Below, one piece after another: positions 50,599 to 60,826 of a stretch of 64,000 nt of DNA. Under the pieces are notes generated by a model, which searched no databases, was not told where the DNA came from, and worked only from the letters and a program-made list of their open reading frames with translations. Source of the stretch: Paenibacillus pabuli (GTDB taxonomy: Bacteria > Bacillota > Bacilli > Paenibacillales > Paenibacillaceae); NCBI RefSeq assembly GCF_039831995.1, contig NZ_JBDOIO010000003.1, positions 2,232,001 through 2,296,000 of the forward strand, given 5' to 3'. A program made the position numbers and the translations under genes. Numbering within the stretch: the first letter of the stretch is position 1; each line of letters begins with the position of its first letter.

Positions 50599-51684
50599 TT
50601 ACGCCTGTTTACGGATCGCTGCAACGATCAGATCGCCCATTTCCGTAGTGCTTATGGCTTTGCTCTTATCTACTGCAATATCACTTGTACGGTGTCCGGC
50701 ATTCAACACCTCGGACACAGCTGCCTCAATGGCATCCGCACCTTCTGCATAACCAAAGGTTGTACGGAACATGAGTGCTACAGACAGAATCGTCGCAATT
50801 GGATTCGCCAATCCTTGGCCAGCGATATCCGGCGCCGAACCGTGTACCGGCTCATACAGGCCGAAGCTGCCTTCGCCCAGTGATGCAGAGGCAAGCATGC
50901 CGATTGAACCTGTCAGCATGGCTGCTTCATCACTCAGGATATCTCCGAACATATTCTCCGTTACGATGACGTCAAAGCTTGCTGGACGACGCAGCAGCTG
51001 CATTGCACAGTTGTCAACGAGAACGTGCTCCACTTCCACATCCGGGTAATCCGGAGCGACCCGGTTAACCACTTCACGCCAGAGGCGGGATGTTTCCAAT
51101 ACATTTGCTTTATCCACAGAAGCGAGTTTTTTGCGGCGTCCTTGGGCGATTTCGAATGCCTGACGAACAATCCGCTCCACTTCCGTTACATTATATACAC
51201 AGGTATCCACTGCTTCTTCACCCTGTGATCCTTCACGTCTGAATTTTTCACCAAAGTAAATGCCTCCAGTCAACTCCCGAACCACCATCAGGTCCGTGCC
51301 TTCCAGTACTTCGGGTTTCAATGTGGATGCATCCTTCAGGCAGTCAAACACAACCGCCGGACGCAAGTTGGAGAACAATCCGAGCGCTTTGCGAATTCCC
51401 AGCAAGCCCGTTTCCGGACGAAGTTCCTTGCTGTTGTTGTCCCATTTCGGACCGCCAACGGCTCCGAGCAGCACTGCATCTGCACTTTTGCATACAGAGA
51501 GTGTTTCTTCTGGAAGAGGTGTGCCTTTCTCATCAATGGCAATTCCGCCGAACAGTGCATGCTCGGTTTCAAAACGATATCCGAATACTTCCTCCGTACG
51601 TTTGAGTACTCTCTCTGCTTCTGCTACAACTTCCGGACCGATTCCGTCACCGGCGATGACTGCAATTTTTTTTACGTCTGTCAT
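50599..51684 (-). CDS. leuB: 3-isopropylmalate dehydrogenase
   Basis: I place the start at the ATG at 51682-51684, eleven bases after AAGGAG, giving 361 residues. The sequence [30 protein letters not shown], the substrate-binding [22 protein letters not shown] and the NAD-binding [26 protein letters not shown] are those of LeuB. The enzyme performs the third step of leucine synthesis. It is split from leuA by a plus-strand aldo/keto reductase gene, and leuC and leuD are absent, unlike B. subtilis ilvBHC-leuABCD. A palindrome lies in its upstream region (51759-51772), so it probably has its own promoter. Confidence 0.96.
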   Translation of the reverse strand: MTDVKKIAVIAGDGIGPEVVAEAERVLKRTEEVFGYRFETEHALFGGIAIDEKGTPLPEETLSVCKSADAVLLGAVGGPKWDNNSKELRPETGLLGIRKALGLFSNLRPAVVFDCLKDASTLKPEVLEGTDLMVVRELTGGIYFGEKFRREGSQGEEAVDTCVYNVTEVERIVRQAFEIAQGRRKKLASVDKANVLETSRLWREVVNRVAPDYPDVEVEHVLVDNCAMQLLRRPASFDVIVTENMFGDILSDEAAMLTGSIGMLASASLGEGSFGLYEPVHGSAPDIAGQGLANPIATILSVALMFRTTFGYAEGADAIEAAVSEVLNAGHRTSDIAVDKSKAISTTEMGDLIVAAIRKQA

Positions 51685-51758
51685 GGGTTGTCCAACTCCT
51701 TCATTCATTCTCAATTCGAACGTGTCATACTTAACTCTCTCTTTTGTATCATATTCAG

Positions 51759-51772
51759 TGGTCATTTGACCA
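51759..51772. promoter_or_regulatory. Palindrome upstream of leuB
   Basis: TGGTCA and TGACCA arms separated by two bases form a perfect 14-base palindrome in the leuB/AKR intergenic region. It is a possible operator. The binder is unknown. Confidence 0.35.
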
Positions 51773-51826
51773 AGATATACAATCTATGACTTTAATAGAT
51801 TTTACCTATAAGAGGTTTGATGTCTG

Positions 51827-51855
51827 TTGTTCTGCTCGTCAGACTGGAGTAAAAT
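51827..51855 (+). promoter_or_regulatory. Possible promoter of the aldo/keto reductase gene
   Basis: TTGTTC (51827-51832) and TAAAAT (51850-51855) are 17 bases apart. The -35 is weak. Confidence 0.35.
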
Positions 51856-51900
51856 AAACCGTGAAGTCAAATTCAGGTAACTCAGGAGGGATTGCAAACC

Positions 51901-52881
51901 ATGCAATACACGTACTTGGGAAAATCAGGTCTTAAAGTGAGCCGGATTTGTCTCGGCACCATGAATTTTGGGCCTGCTACAGACGAAAAAGAAGCATTCC
52001 GCATTATGGATGCAGCACTCGATGCCGGCGTTAACTTTTTTGATACCGCTAACATTTACGGCTGGGGTGAGAATTCCGGCCTGACCGAGGAAATTATCGG
52101 ACGCTGGTTCAGCCAGGGTGGCGGCAGACGTGAGAAAGTGGTGCTTGCGACCAAGGTGTATGGTTCCATGCATGATGAAACGGATGGTCCCAACAACGAT
52201 GCCGGCCTCTCTGCCTATAAAATCAGACGTCATCTGGAGGGTTCCCTTCGCCGCTTGCAGACAGACCATGTCGAGCTGTACCAAATGCACCATGTTGACC
52301 CTGCCGTTTCTTGGGACGAGCTATGGGGTGCATTTGAAAATGCTGTCCATCAAGGTAAAATTGGTTATGTTGGATCAAGCAACTTCGCTGCATGGCAGAT
52401 TGCCATTGCTCAAAGCGAAGCCAAAAACCGCCATTTCCTCGGTCTGGTTTCCGAGCAGCACAAATACAGTCTGAACTGCCGTTTGCCTGAACTCGAAGTG
52501 CTGCCTGCGGCCAAAGAGCTGGGTCTCGGCGTGATTCCTTGGAGTCCACTTGATGGTGGCTTGCTGGGACGCAATGCACTTCAGAAGCTGGAAGGCACAC
52601 GCAGCGGCGGCATCGCTGAACGGATTGAACATCACAAAACCCAGCTCGAAGAATTTGCAGCACTGTGCCGCGATCTTGGCGAACCACAGGATACGATTGC
52701 TTTGGCTTGGGTTGCAGCCAATCCGGCAGTGACAGCACCAATCATCGGACCTCGTACGCTGGAGCAGTTCGAAACAGCACTCAAATGTCTGGATGTCACA
52801 TTGGATGAATCTGAACTTAAACGTCTTGATGAGATCTTCCCAGGGCCGGGTGGACATGCCCCTAACGCGTATGCATGGTAA
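51901..52881 (+). CDS. Aldo/keto reductase
   Basis: The ATG at 51901 follows AGGAGGG (51884-51890) at a workable distance and gives 326 residues. A TTG at 51892 would sit directly on the site. The catalytic tetrad is D48, Y53, K85 and H130, with GTMNFGPATDEKEAFRIMD at the N-terminus and PIIGPRTLEQFETALKCL near the cofactor end, the pattern of AKR families with NADPH-dependent reduction of aldehydes or quinones. The substrate is not fixed. It reads against leuB and leuA and is followed by a bidirectional terminator, so it interrupts what in Bacillus is a continuous leu operon. Confidence 0.88.
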   Translation: MQYTYLGKSGLKVSRICLGTMNFGPATDEKEAFRIMDAALDAGVNFFDTANIYGWGENSGLTEEIIGRWFSQGGGRREKVVLATKVYGSMHDETDGPNNDAGLSAYKIRRHLEGSLRRLQTDHVELYQMHHVDPAVSWDELWGAFENAVHQGKIGYVGSSNFAAWQIAIAQSEAKNRHFLGLVSEQHKYSLNCRLPELEVLPAAKELGLGVIPWSPLDGGLLGRNALQKLEGTRSGGIAERIEHHKTQLEEFAALCRDLGEPQDTIALAWVAANPAVTAPIIGPRTLEQFETALKCLDVTLDESELKRLDEIFPGPGGHAPNAYAW

Positions 52882-52945
52882 TAAGGCTCTAGCTGCAACT
52901 TTCTTGATCCGTCCTAATTCATAAAGCTACCATTCAGGTAATAGC

Positions 52946-52988
52946 AAAAAGTCTGACCTTAGTTCTTTACCTAAGGTCAGACTTTTTT
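52946..52988. terminator. Bidirectional terminator between the aldo/keto reductase and leuA
   Basis: AAAAAGTCTGACCTTAG and CTAAGGTCAGACTTTTTT form a perfect 17-base stem (52946-52987), with A and T runs on both sides. It ends the ilv-leuA message and the opposing gene. Confidence 0.93.
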
Positions 52989-53044
52989 AGGTTGCACAAC
53001 AAACTGCAGTGCAGTTCAAGTGCTATTGATGCTTGCTGCGCTGT

Positions 53045-54586
53045 TTACAAATTCACGTTAACACGGTTGGTGTATGTTTTGCGTTTCTCAATTAGTTGGT
53101 TAAGGCCATCCACATAAGCACGGGCACTTGCACCCAAAATATCGGTACTTACACCGCGTCCCTGAACGGAAACCTGGTTTTGAGTCAATACAACATGCAC
53201 TTCACCGAGTGCATCTTTACCATGCGTAACGGACTTGATGGAGTAATCGGACAGCGTAACTTCTTCCCCGCTCACTTTGTCAATCGCATTGTAAATGGCA
53301 TCAACGGAACCGTTACCCTCCGCTTGCTGTTCAACGGTGTTACCGTCAAGCGTAGCAATACGGACTTTTGCTGTCGGAGTCGATTCATCCCCATACGTCA
53401 CGAAGATGGATTCCAGTTTGTACACCTCAGGGGCATCCTGCAATTTCTCTTCGATGACGGCGAGCAAGTCCTCATCCGTGACTTCTTTTTTCTTATCTGC
53501 CAGATCCTTAAACTGGGCAAAAGCACGATTCAGTGCTTCATCGTCCAGTTCATAACCCAGCTCAATCAAGCGCTCGCGGAACGCGTGACGTCCGGAGTGT
53601 TTACCCAGTACGAGCTTGCTTTCCTTCAAACCAATCGTCTCTGGCGTCATGATCTCGTACGTTGTTTTTTCTTTCAGCATGCCATCCTGGTGAATACCCG
53701 ATTCATGTGCGAACGCGTTTGCACCAACAATGGCTTTATTTCCTGGAACGACCATTCCTGTCAAACGGCTCACGAGCCGGCTGGTACGTGCGATTTCCGA
53801 GAGCTGCAGAGAAGTTTTCGCCTGGAAGAATTCCTGACGTGTCTCCAGTGCCATGGCAATCTCTTCGATCGCCGTATTCCCTGCACGCTCACCGATTCCG
53901 TTAATTGTACCTTCGATCTGATCTGCACCATTCAGAATGGCAGCCAGTGTATTGGCTGTTGCCATGCCCAGGTCATTGTGGCAATGTGCACTCAGCTGCA
54001 CTTTTTCAATACCGTGAACATTCTCTTTGAGATGCTTGAAAATGTTACCGTACTCATAGGGGCTCAGATACCCCACCGTATCCGGAATGTTAACTACCGA
54101 AGCGCCTTCCTCTACGGCCATGTTGACCATTTCAACGAGGAAATCATATTCGGTACGGCCTGCATCTTCAAGAGAGAACTCAATTTTGGAAAATGATTTC
54201 TTCGCATAACGAATGGCAGAACGAGCTGTATCCAGCACCTGTGCTTTATCCATGCGCAATTTATGTTGGCGGTGAATAGGTGAAGTTGCCAAAAACACGT
54301 GAATGCACGGGTCCTGTGCACCTTTCAGCGCTTCTTTAACCGCATCAATATCCTGCTCTCTGGAGCGGGACAAGCCGATAACCGTAATATTTTTAACCGC
54401 TTTCGCTACTGCATTCACCGCTGCCAGATCGCCTGGAGATGCTGCCGGAAAACCAGCTTCCATCCGGTCAATCCCAAGCCGCTCGAGCTGATGGGCAATT
54501 TCCACCTTTTCACGAGTGTTCAAATTGACTCCCGGGGATTGTTCTCCATCACGCAGCGTTGTGTCGAATACATAGATTTTACGCAC
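53045..54586 (-). CDS. leuA: 2-isopropylmalate synthase
   Basis: I place the start at the GTG at 54584-54586, because AGGAGG lies at 54596-54601. A GTG three codons earlier would abut it. The 513-residue protein has the DRE-TIM signature FDTTLRDGEQSPG, metal ligands in SAHCHNDLGMA, and a C-terminal regulatory domain (residues about 390-500) that binds leucine for feedback inhibition. It condenses acetyl-CoA with 2-oxoisovalerate. It is the last gene of the ilvB-ilvN-ilvC-leuA operon, 123 bases from ilvC, and is ended by a strong terminator. Confidence 0.96.
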   Translation of the reverse strand: MRKIYVFDTTLRDGEQSPGVNLNTREKVEIAHQLERLGIDRMEAGFPAASPGDLAAVNAVAKAVKNITVIGLSRSREQDIDAVKEALKGAQDPCIHVFLATSPIHRQHKLRMDKAQVLDTARSAIRYAKKSFSKIEFSLEDAGRTEYDFLVEMVNMAVEEGASVVNIPDTVGYLSPYEYGNIFKHLKENVHGIEKVQLSAHCHNDLGMATANTLAAILNGADQIEGTINGIGERAGNTAIEEIAMALETRQEFFQAKTSLQLSEIARTSRLVSRLTGMVVPGNKAIVGANAFAHESGIHQDGMLKEKTTYEIMTPETIGLKESKLVLGKHSGRHAFRERLIELGYELDDEALNRAFAQFKDLADKKKEVTDEDLLAVIEEKLQDAPEVYKLESIFVTYGDESTPTAKVRIATLDGNTVEQQAEGNGSVDAIYNAIDKVSGEEVTLSDYSIKSVTHGKDALGEVHVVLTQNQVSVQGRGVSTDILGASARAYVDGLNQLIEKRKTYTNRVNVNL

Positions 54587-54709
54587 GCCTCGCACCTCCT
54601 AGACTGAAATGTATGATTACCTCAAAACCAGCAATAGCGGCACACGCATAAGCACGGCCGCTATTTCCGGTTAAAGCTGTAAAATTGCTTACTTTATAAG
54701 TGCAAATTA

Positions 54710-55821
<1,112 letters not shown>

Positions 55822-56003
55822 CCTTTAATGCGGGTGTGTAGCTCTCTTTTCAAGCGTTACATCACTAAAATGTTGAATTGCAGCAGATGCAGGATCACGA
55901 TGTCATTCAAGGATCACCTGCAGTCTGTAGTACTGCTTCTTCTCGTATCCTTCGTTGCTTACCCGATATGCATATTAGACCATAGAATTAGATCTATTGG
56001 CAA

Positions 56004-56486
56004 TTATACGTTTCCACGTACCAGTGCAGTTACCCCTGTCCGCGAAAGTTCACGAATGCCATACGGCTTAAGCAGCTCGATCATGGCGTCGATTTTGTCG
56101 GTATCCCCAACCACCTGAACCATCAGACTGCTTGGACCAATATCCACAACCGACGCGCGGAACGTTTCAACTACTCCCATAATTTCAGGGCGCTCGGAAG
56201 GTTCTGCTTTTACTTTAATCAAGGCGAGTTCACGGGCAACCATTGGCTTGAGGCTGAAATCTACCACTTTGATTACGTCAATGATTTTGTAGAGCTGCTT
56301 CTCGATTTGTTCAAGCGTTTTGTCGTCACCGATAGTGACAATAACCATGCGGGACAAGCCCGCTTCTTCCGACTGACCTACCGTAATACTCTCAATGTTG
56401 AATCCACGTCGACCGAACAACCCCGATACCCGCTGCAGGACGCCAGGCTGATCGTTGACCAAAATCGAAATCGTATGTCTAATCAT
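56004..56486 (-). CDS. ilvN: Acetolactate synthase small (regulatory) subunit
   Basis: This 160-residue protein has an ACT domain at residues 5-75 (HTISILVNDQPGVLQRVSGLFGRRGFNIESITVG), which binds valine for feedback control, and a second ferredoxin-like half (residues 85-155, ELALIKVKAEPSERPEI). Its start overlaps the end of ilvB by four bases (ATGA, 56483-56486). It forms the acetolactate synthase holoenzyme with IlvB. The tail VTALVRGNV is ordinary. Confidence 0.95.
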   Translation of the reverse strand: MIRHTISILVNDQPGVLQRVSGLFGRRGFNIESITVGQSEEAGLSRMVIVTIGDDKTLEQIEKQLYKIIDVIKVVDFSLKPMVARELALIKVKAEPSERPEIMGVVETFRASVVDIGPSSLMVQVVGDTDKIDAMIELLKPYGIRELSRTGVTALVRGNV

Positions 56487-58234
56487 TCCTCAGCATCCCC
56501 CATCAGCATTTGATCAATTGTTGCTCCTTGCGGAACCATTGGATATACATTTTCTTCTTTGCGTACAACAAACTCTACAACGACCGGTCCAGGTGTATCC
56601 AGGGCTTCCTGCCATGCCCGTTCAGCCTCTTCCTTGTTCGTGGCACGCAGTCCTTTTACACCATATGCTTCAGCCAGTTTTACAAAATCCGGGCTTCCTG
56701 CCAGATCGATGTGACTGTAACGGTTCTCGTAGATGATTTCCTGCCACTGACGAACCATTCCAAGCACCTGGTTGTTAATGATGACAATTTTGACTGGGAT
56801 ATTGTTGATTGCGCAGATTGCCAATTCTTGTGAACACATCTGCATTCCGCCATCGCCATTAATTGAAATTACGAGTCTGTCCGGATTCGCCATCTGTGCA
56901 CCGATTGCCGAAGGGAATCCAAAGCCCATTGTTCCGAGTCCGCCGGAGGTTACCCATGAGCGAGGTTGATTGAACTTGTAGTATTGAGCCGCCCACATCT
57001 GATGCTGACCAACGTCAGTGGTAACAATTGCCTCACCTTTGGTTGTATCATTCAACAACTCAACCACCCACTGTGGTTTCAACTCGTCTTCGGAATCCGT
57101 GTAGCTGTACGGCTTCTCTTGTTTCCATTGCTTGATCTGGTCTCTCCAAGCATCGGCGCGCTCTGCACGCTGCACTTCCTTGTTCGCTATTTCGAGTACC
57201 GTCTTCACATCCCCAACGATCGGGATATCCGTCGCAATGTTTTTGCCAATTTCCGCCGGATCAATATCGATGTGCACAATTTTGGCATGTGGTGCAAAAC
57301 CGTCCAGTTTACCTGTAACACGGTCATCGAAGCGTGCTCCGATGTTGATCAGCAGGTCCGCTTGTTGAATCGCCTGGTTGGATGTGTATGTTCCGTGCAT
57401 ACCCGGCATCCCGGTCCAAAGTTCATGTCCGCTTGGGAAAGCACCAAGTCCAAGAAGTGTTGTCGTAATTGGAATGCCCGTTTTCTCAACAAATTCGTAC
57501 AATTCTTCGTGTCCACCAGAATAAACGACCCCGCCACCTGCAAGAATCATCGGGCGCTCTGCTTCCTGAATGGCCTGTGCCAGACGATCAACCTGAAGCT
57601 TGTTGGGTACCGTCCGAGGGTTGTAGCCTCTCAGTGTAACAGGTTCAGTGATGGGTTCAAACAAGGTTTTGTTGGCAGAAACATCCTTCGGAATGTCGAT
57701 TAATACTGGACCTTTACGACCTGTATTCGCAATATGGAATGCCTCATGAATGACACGCGACAGATCTTTAACGTCTTTTACCAGATAGCTGTGTTTGGTG
57801 ATTGGCATTGTAATACCAGTGATATCCGCTTCCTGGAAAGCATCCGAACCAATCAGGCTGGAAATAACGTTCCCCGTAATGACAACGAGCGGTACGGAGT
57901 CCATATATGCCGTTGCAATACCGGTTACGAGATTCGTTGCTCCCGGACCGGACGTTGCGATACAAACACCAACTTTGCCGCTCGCACGTGCATAACCGTC
58001 TGCTGCGTGAATTGCACCTTGTTCATGACGAGTCAGTACATGCTTGAAGTCCTCGAAACCGTACATGGCGTCGTAAATATACAAAACCGCTCCCCCCGGA
58101 TAACCGAAGACGCACTCAACACCTTCCAGCAACAAGCTTCTTAGCAGAATCTCAGAACCGCTAATGACCTCCGGCTTCATCCATTTTTCACGTAATTCAT
58201 CTGTTGATCGTACTTCTGGAATTTGAGCTCCCAT
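56483..58234 (-). CDS. ilvB: Acetolactate synthase large (catalytic) subunit
   Basis: This 583-residue thiamine-diphosphate enzyme has the catalytic glutamate in RHEQGAIHAADGYARASG, the central FAD/quinone-fold domain (residues about 210-330) and the ThDP motif GDGGMQMCSQELAICAINNIPV, ending in NNQ. It condenses two pyruvates to acetolactate, or pyruvate with 2-oxobutyrate, starting valine, leucine and isoleucine synthesis. It is the first gene of the operon behind a Leu-type T-box. The ATG at 58234 has GAGGAGG upstream. Confidence 0.97.
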   Translation of the reverse strand: MGAQIPEVRSTDELREKWMKPEVISGSEILLRSLLLEGVECVFGYPGGAVLYIYDAMYGFEDFKHVLTRHEQGAIHAADGYARASGKVGVCIATSGPGATNLVTGIATAYMDSVPLVVITGNVISSLIGSDAFQEADITGITMPITKHSYLVKDVKDLSRVIHEAFHIANTGRKGPVLIDIPKDVSANKTLFEPITEPVTLRGYNPRTVPNKLQVDRLAQAIQEAERPMILAGGGVVYSGGHEELYEFVEKTGIPITTTLLGLGAFPSGHELWTGMPGMHGTYTSNQAIQQADLLINIGARFDDRVTGKLDGFAPHAKIVHIDIDPAEIGKNIATDIPIVGDVKTVLEIANKEVQRAERADAWRDQIKQWKQEKPYSYTDSEDELKPQWVVELLNDTTKGEAIVTTDVGQHQMWAAQYYKFNQPRSWVTSGGLGTMGFGFPSAIGAQMANPDRLVISINGDGGMQMCSQELAICAINNIPVKIVIINNQVLGMVRQWQEIIYENRYSHIDLAGSPDFVKLAEAYGVKGLRATNKEEAERAWQEALDTPGPVVVEFVVRKEENVYPMVPQGATIDQMLMGDAEE

Positions 58235-58282
58235 CAGTCATCCTCCTCTCGGAATTTACATCATTCTGACATTTGAAGTTAC

Positions 58283-58336
58283 AAAAAAAACCTTTCATCC
58301 CTGCAAACAAGTTAATGCTTGCGAGGGACGAAAGGT
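58283..58336 (-). terminator. Regulated terminator of the ilv T-box
   Basis: AACCTTTCGTCCC and GGGATGAAAGGTT arms pair on the minus strand, followed by a U run at 58283-58290. Confidence 0.9.
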
Positions 58337-58640
58337 TGTTGCTTCCGTGGTACCACCCAACTTTGTCCGAAATTTCGCAATAACGGACCTTACCAGGTAC
58401 AAAAAACGATAGGTCAAACGGACATAGCCGTCTTCCATACCTGTTGTCTGTAACGCAGACATACGATTTTCCCTAATACGCGAGTGGAGTGACATCCAAT
58501 GCTTTTCAGGAAAACAGCTCCGAGGTGAGCTCGTATATAAGGGATTATGGTGGTGGTTTCAGCAGATCCAGCCACTCTCTGAGCAAAAGAGCCCTTAAAA
58601 CTTCGTCCTCTTCATAGCCGATTAAATATTCTCGTTAAAT
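58283..58640 (-). promoter_or_regulatory. T-box leader of ilvB-ilvN-ilvC-leuA (Leu)
   Basis: On the minus strand the T-box sequence GGGTGGTACCACGG (rc of 58345-58358) is followed by a terminator, AACCTTTCGTCCC with GGGATGAAAGGTT and a run of U (58283-58336). Stem I lies upstream. GAGCTCACCTCGGAGC contains a CUC triplet at the specifier position, which fits leucine, the usual choice for ilv-leu operons. Confidence 0.94.
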
Positions 58641-58649
58641 GTTAGGAAC

Positions 58650-58679
58650 ATTATATGATTCCTCCAACCGATAAGTCAA
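58650..58679 (-). promoter_or_regulatory. Promoter of the ilv-leu T-box leader
   Basis: On the minus strand TTGACT (rc of 58674-58679) and TATAAT (rc of 58650-58655) are 18 bases apart. Confidence 0.8.
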
Positions 58680-58832
58680 TACCTGTTTTGGATAAAAATT
58701 TTAAACGTCCTTTATCACGCTACTCCGATTCATAACGTAACCCTATTCCCTTCCCTTCATTCAGTCACCTTTTATCTTGCTCCAGGCATAGGATATACGA
58801 GCAGCACGACTGGTCCTGAAAGGAGGATCCGC

Positions 58833-59279
58833 ATGGTGATTCGGCAACGCAAATCGAGGCTGGATGATGGTGCCATCATGAGTTTAATTGACTCGCAACT
58901 TGTTCCTCTATCCCATATGAGTACCAACGAAATCAATAAAATACGCAAAGACATACCCCTGCGAATGAACAGGGGCATGACCTTCGTTGTCTCACCGGAC
59001 CCGAATAAAGAAGCTGTCGCTTTTATACATTTTCTTATGCATGGCGAGCTGTTATATGTCGATATGATGGCAGTTGCTACGAAGGAACAGCGCAAAAGGT
59101 ATGGTCAGACTTTGCTGCAAAAAGCCGAAAGTTTTGCCTCATCGCGAGGCTGCAAAAGATCCAAAGTGATGGTCGACGAAGGTAATACAAAAGGGCTGCA
59201 GTTTTATCAAAAAAACGGATACAGTACTATTCGTTATATTATGATAAGCCGCTGTTACGAAATGGAAAAGAATATTTAG
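58833..59279 (+). CDS. GNAT-family N-acetyltransferase
   Basis: The 148-residue protein begins with the ATG at 58833 after AAAGGAGG. The C-terminal half has the acetyl-CoA signature of the GNAT fold: LLYVDMMAVATKEQRKRYGQTLLQKAESFASSRGC (motif A, with the R/Q-x-x-G-x-G/A loop as QRKRYGQ) and VDEGNTKGLQFYQKNGY (motif B). The N-terminal part is less conserved. The substrate is not readable. Neighbouring genes give no hint, and it is divergent from the ilv leader. Confidence 0.82.
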   Translation: MVIRQRKSRLDDGAIMSLIDSQLVPLSHMSTNEINKIRKDIPLRMNRGMTFVVSPDPNKEAVAFIHFLMHGELLYVDMMAVATKEQRKRYGQTLLQKAESFASSRGCKRSKVMVDEGNTKGLQFYQKNGYSTIRYIMISRCYEMEKNI

Positions 59280-59285
59280 GTTCTC

Positions 59286-59657
59286 CTAGAAAAATCCTGG
59301 CGGACGCGGTCCGTACGGTCCGAATCCGGGTCCCGGACCAAAGCCCGGGCCAAAGCCTGGACCATATCCGGGCCCTGGTTTTGGTCCAGGTCCGTAACCA
59401 GGTCCGAAGCCTGGACCACCAAACCCCGGTCCCGGGCCATAAGCATAAGGTAATGTGGCGATGGCTAGCAAATCAAACAATACTAGTGGAAGAATGGCCT
59501 TTGTACGCACTTTTTTGCCATTCATACGCTTTAGCACTAATTTATTGCCAGATACTTTCAACAGCTTCCCCGTAACCCGAGTGCCGTCTTTTTTCACCGC
59601 AACGATATTTTTGCCCACGAATTTCAGCGCTTCACGACGCGTAACATGTTGTTTCAT
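59286..59657 (-). CDS. Small protein with a Gly/Pro/Phe-rich tail
   Basis: The ATG at 59655-59657 follows GAGGAGGGG and gives 123 residues. The N-terminal 60 residues (KQHVTRREALKFVGKNIVAVKKDGTRVTGKLLKVSGNKLVLKRMNGKKVRTKA) are basic and predicted to fold as beta strands, recalling SH3-like or KOW-like modules. A hydrophobic segment (ILPLVLFDLLAIATLPYAYG) and a tail of about 50 residues follow. The tail is almost pure Gly, Pro and Phe with Tyr and Lys (GPGFGPGYGPGPKPGPGYG). Such tails occur in spore coat or surface proteins. I do not recognise the family. It overlaps no gene and is convergent with the GNAT gene. Confidence 0.8.
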   Translation of the reverse strand: MKQHVTRREALKFVGKNIVAVKKDGTRVTGKLLKVSGNKLVLKRMNGKKVRTKAILPLVLFDLLAIATLPYAYGPGPGFGGPGFGPGYGPGPKPGPGYGPGFGPGFGPGPGFGPYGPRPPGFF

Positions 59658-59790
59658 ACTTTCCCCTCCTCCTCGGATCATTCAAAACAGTGTATTCGTC
59701 CATCACTTGCTTCGCCTGTTTCTTTGTCCCTACTTGAAAATATGGGTCTCCACCCTGACACGCTGGAACGTGTGAATAGCTATTTGCATA

Positions 59791-59823
59791 ACAAAAAAGA
59801 GCCCGCACGAAGCGGACTCTTTC
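59791..59823 (-). terminator. Terminator of nupQ
   Basis: AGAGTCCGC and GCGGGCTCT arms (59812-59820 and 59798-59806) pair on the minus strand, followed by a U run at 59791-59797. Confidence 0.87.
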
Positions 59824-59863
59824 TCTGATAAACTCATAATATTGTTTAATTGATTGCTTATTC

Positions 59864-60826
59864 CTACCTTTTCCCCGGATCATACGGTTCACCGAGTGCA
59901 GACGGAGCAGAAGAACGTCCAACTGCCGCAATAAGCACGATAATCGTGAGCAGGTAAGGCAGCATATAAATAATTTCCTGGGGAATACTCTGAGACCATT
60001 CGAACAGCTGCACATAGTTGCGGATTGCTTGTGAGAATCCGAAAAATACAGCAGCACCAAATGCTCCAATTGGATTCCATTTACCAAAAATCATCGCTGC
60101 AATGGCAATGTATCCTTGACCGGAAACCGTATTATGCGAGAACGTGCCTGTTGTTGTCAGTGTGATCGCAGCACCACCAATAGCAGCAAGAGCACCACTG
60201 ATCATTACGCCAACATAACGGTAGCGACGAACTTTCACACCTACAGTATCAGCCGCACTCGGGTGCTCACCCACGGAGCGCAAGCGAAGTCCGAATGGCG
60301 TTTTGAACAGAATGTAATACGTCAGGAATACAAGAATGATCGCCAGATATGTTGTCGGGTAGACGTTCTTGAACAACGCTTCCCCAAGCAAAGGAATATC
60401 CTTCAGGATTGGCACATCAAATTTGCTGAAGCCCTGCACCAAAGGTGAGTCCCCTGATCCTTCGAACAACAATTTAACCAAATATAATGTGCTTCCTGCT
60501 GCCAGGAAGTTGATGACGATACCACTGATAATCTGGTCAGCCTTAAACGTAATCGATGCAACAGCGTGAATAAGAGATACGAGTACGCCCAATGCAACGG
60601 CAACCAATACACCCATCCAGGCGGACGTTGTTCCACCCATTCCAGCTTCTTGGGCATAGTGCGCCCCAATTCCAGCTGCAAACGCACCAAAGACCATAAA
60701 ACCTTCAAGTCCCAGGTTGGTTACACCCGATTTTTCAGAGAAAATCCCGCCAAGGGAAGCAAAAATCAATGCCGTAGCAAAGACAAGCGTCGTATTGATA
60801 ATTTGCCCAATTGTCAACAAGTCCAT
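59864..60826 (-). CDS. nupQ: Nucleoside ABC transporter permease NupQ
   Basis: This 320-residue inner-membrane permease of the BPD/BMP type has about nine hydrophobic segments, with SEKSGVTNLGLEGFMVFGA near residue 31-49, TFKADQIISGIVINFLAAGS and VGEHPSAADTVGVKVRRYRY, the EAA-like loop region that contacts the ATPase. It starts directly after the nupP stop. In B. subtilis NupN-O-P-Q imports guanosine and other nucleosides, and the same order is present here. The terminator follows 40 bases later. Confidence 0.92.
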   Translation of the reverse strand: MDLLTIGQIINTTLVFATALIFASLGGIFSEKSGVTNLGLEGFMVFGAFAAGIGAHYAQEAGMGGTTSAWMGVLVAVALGVLVSLIHAVASITFKADQIISGIVINFLAAGSTLYLVKLLFEGSGDSPLVQGFSKFDVPILKDIPLLGEALFKNVYPTTYLAIILVFLTYYILFKTPFGLRLRSVGEHPSAADTVGVKVRRYRYVGVMISGALAAIGGAAITLTTTGTFSHNTVSGQGYIAIAAMIFGKWNPIGAFGAAVFFGFSQAIRNYVQLFEWSQSIPQEIIYMLPYLLTIIVLIAAVGRSSAPSALGEPYDPGKR

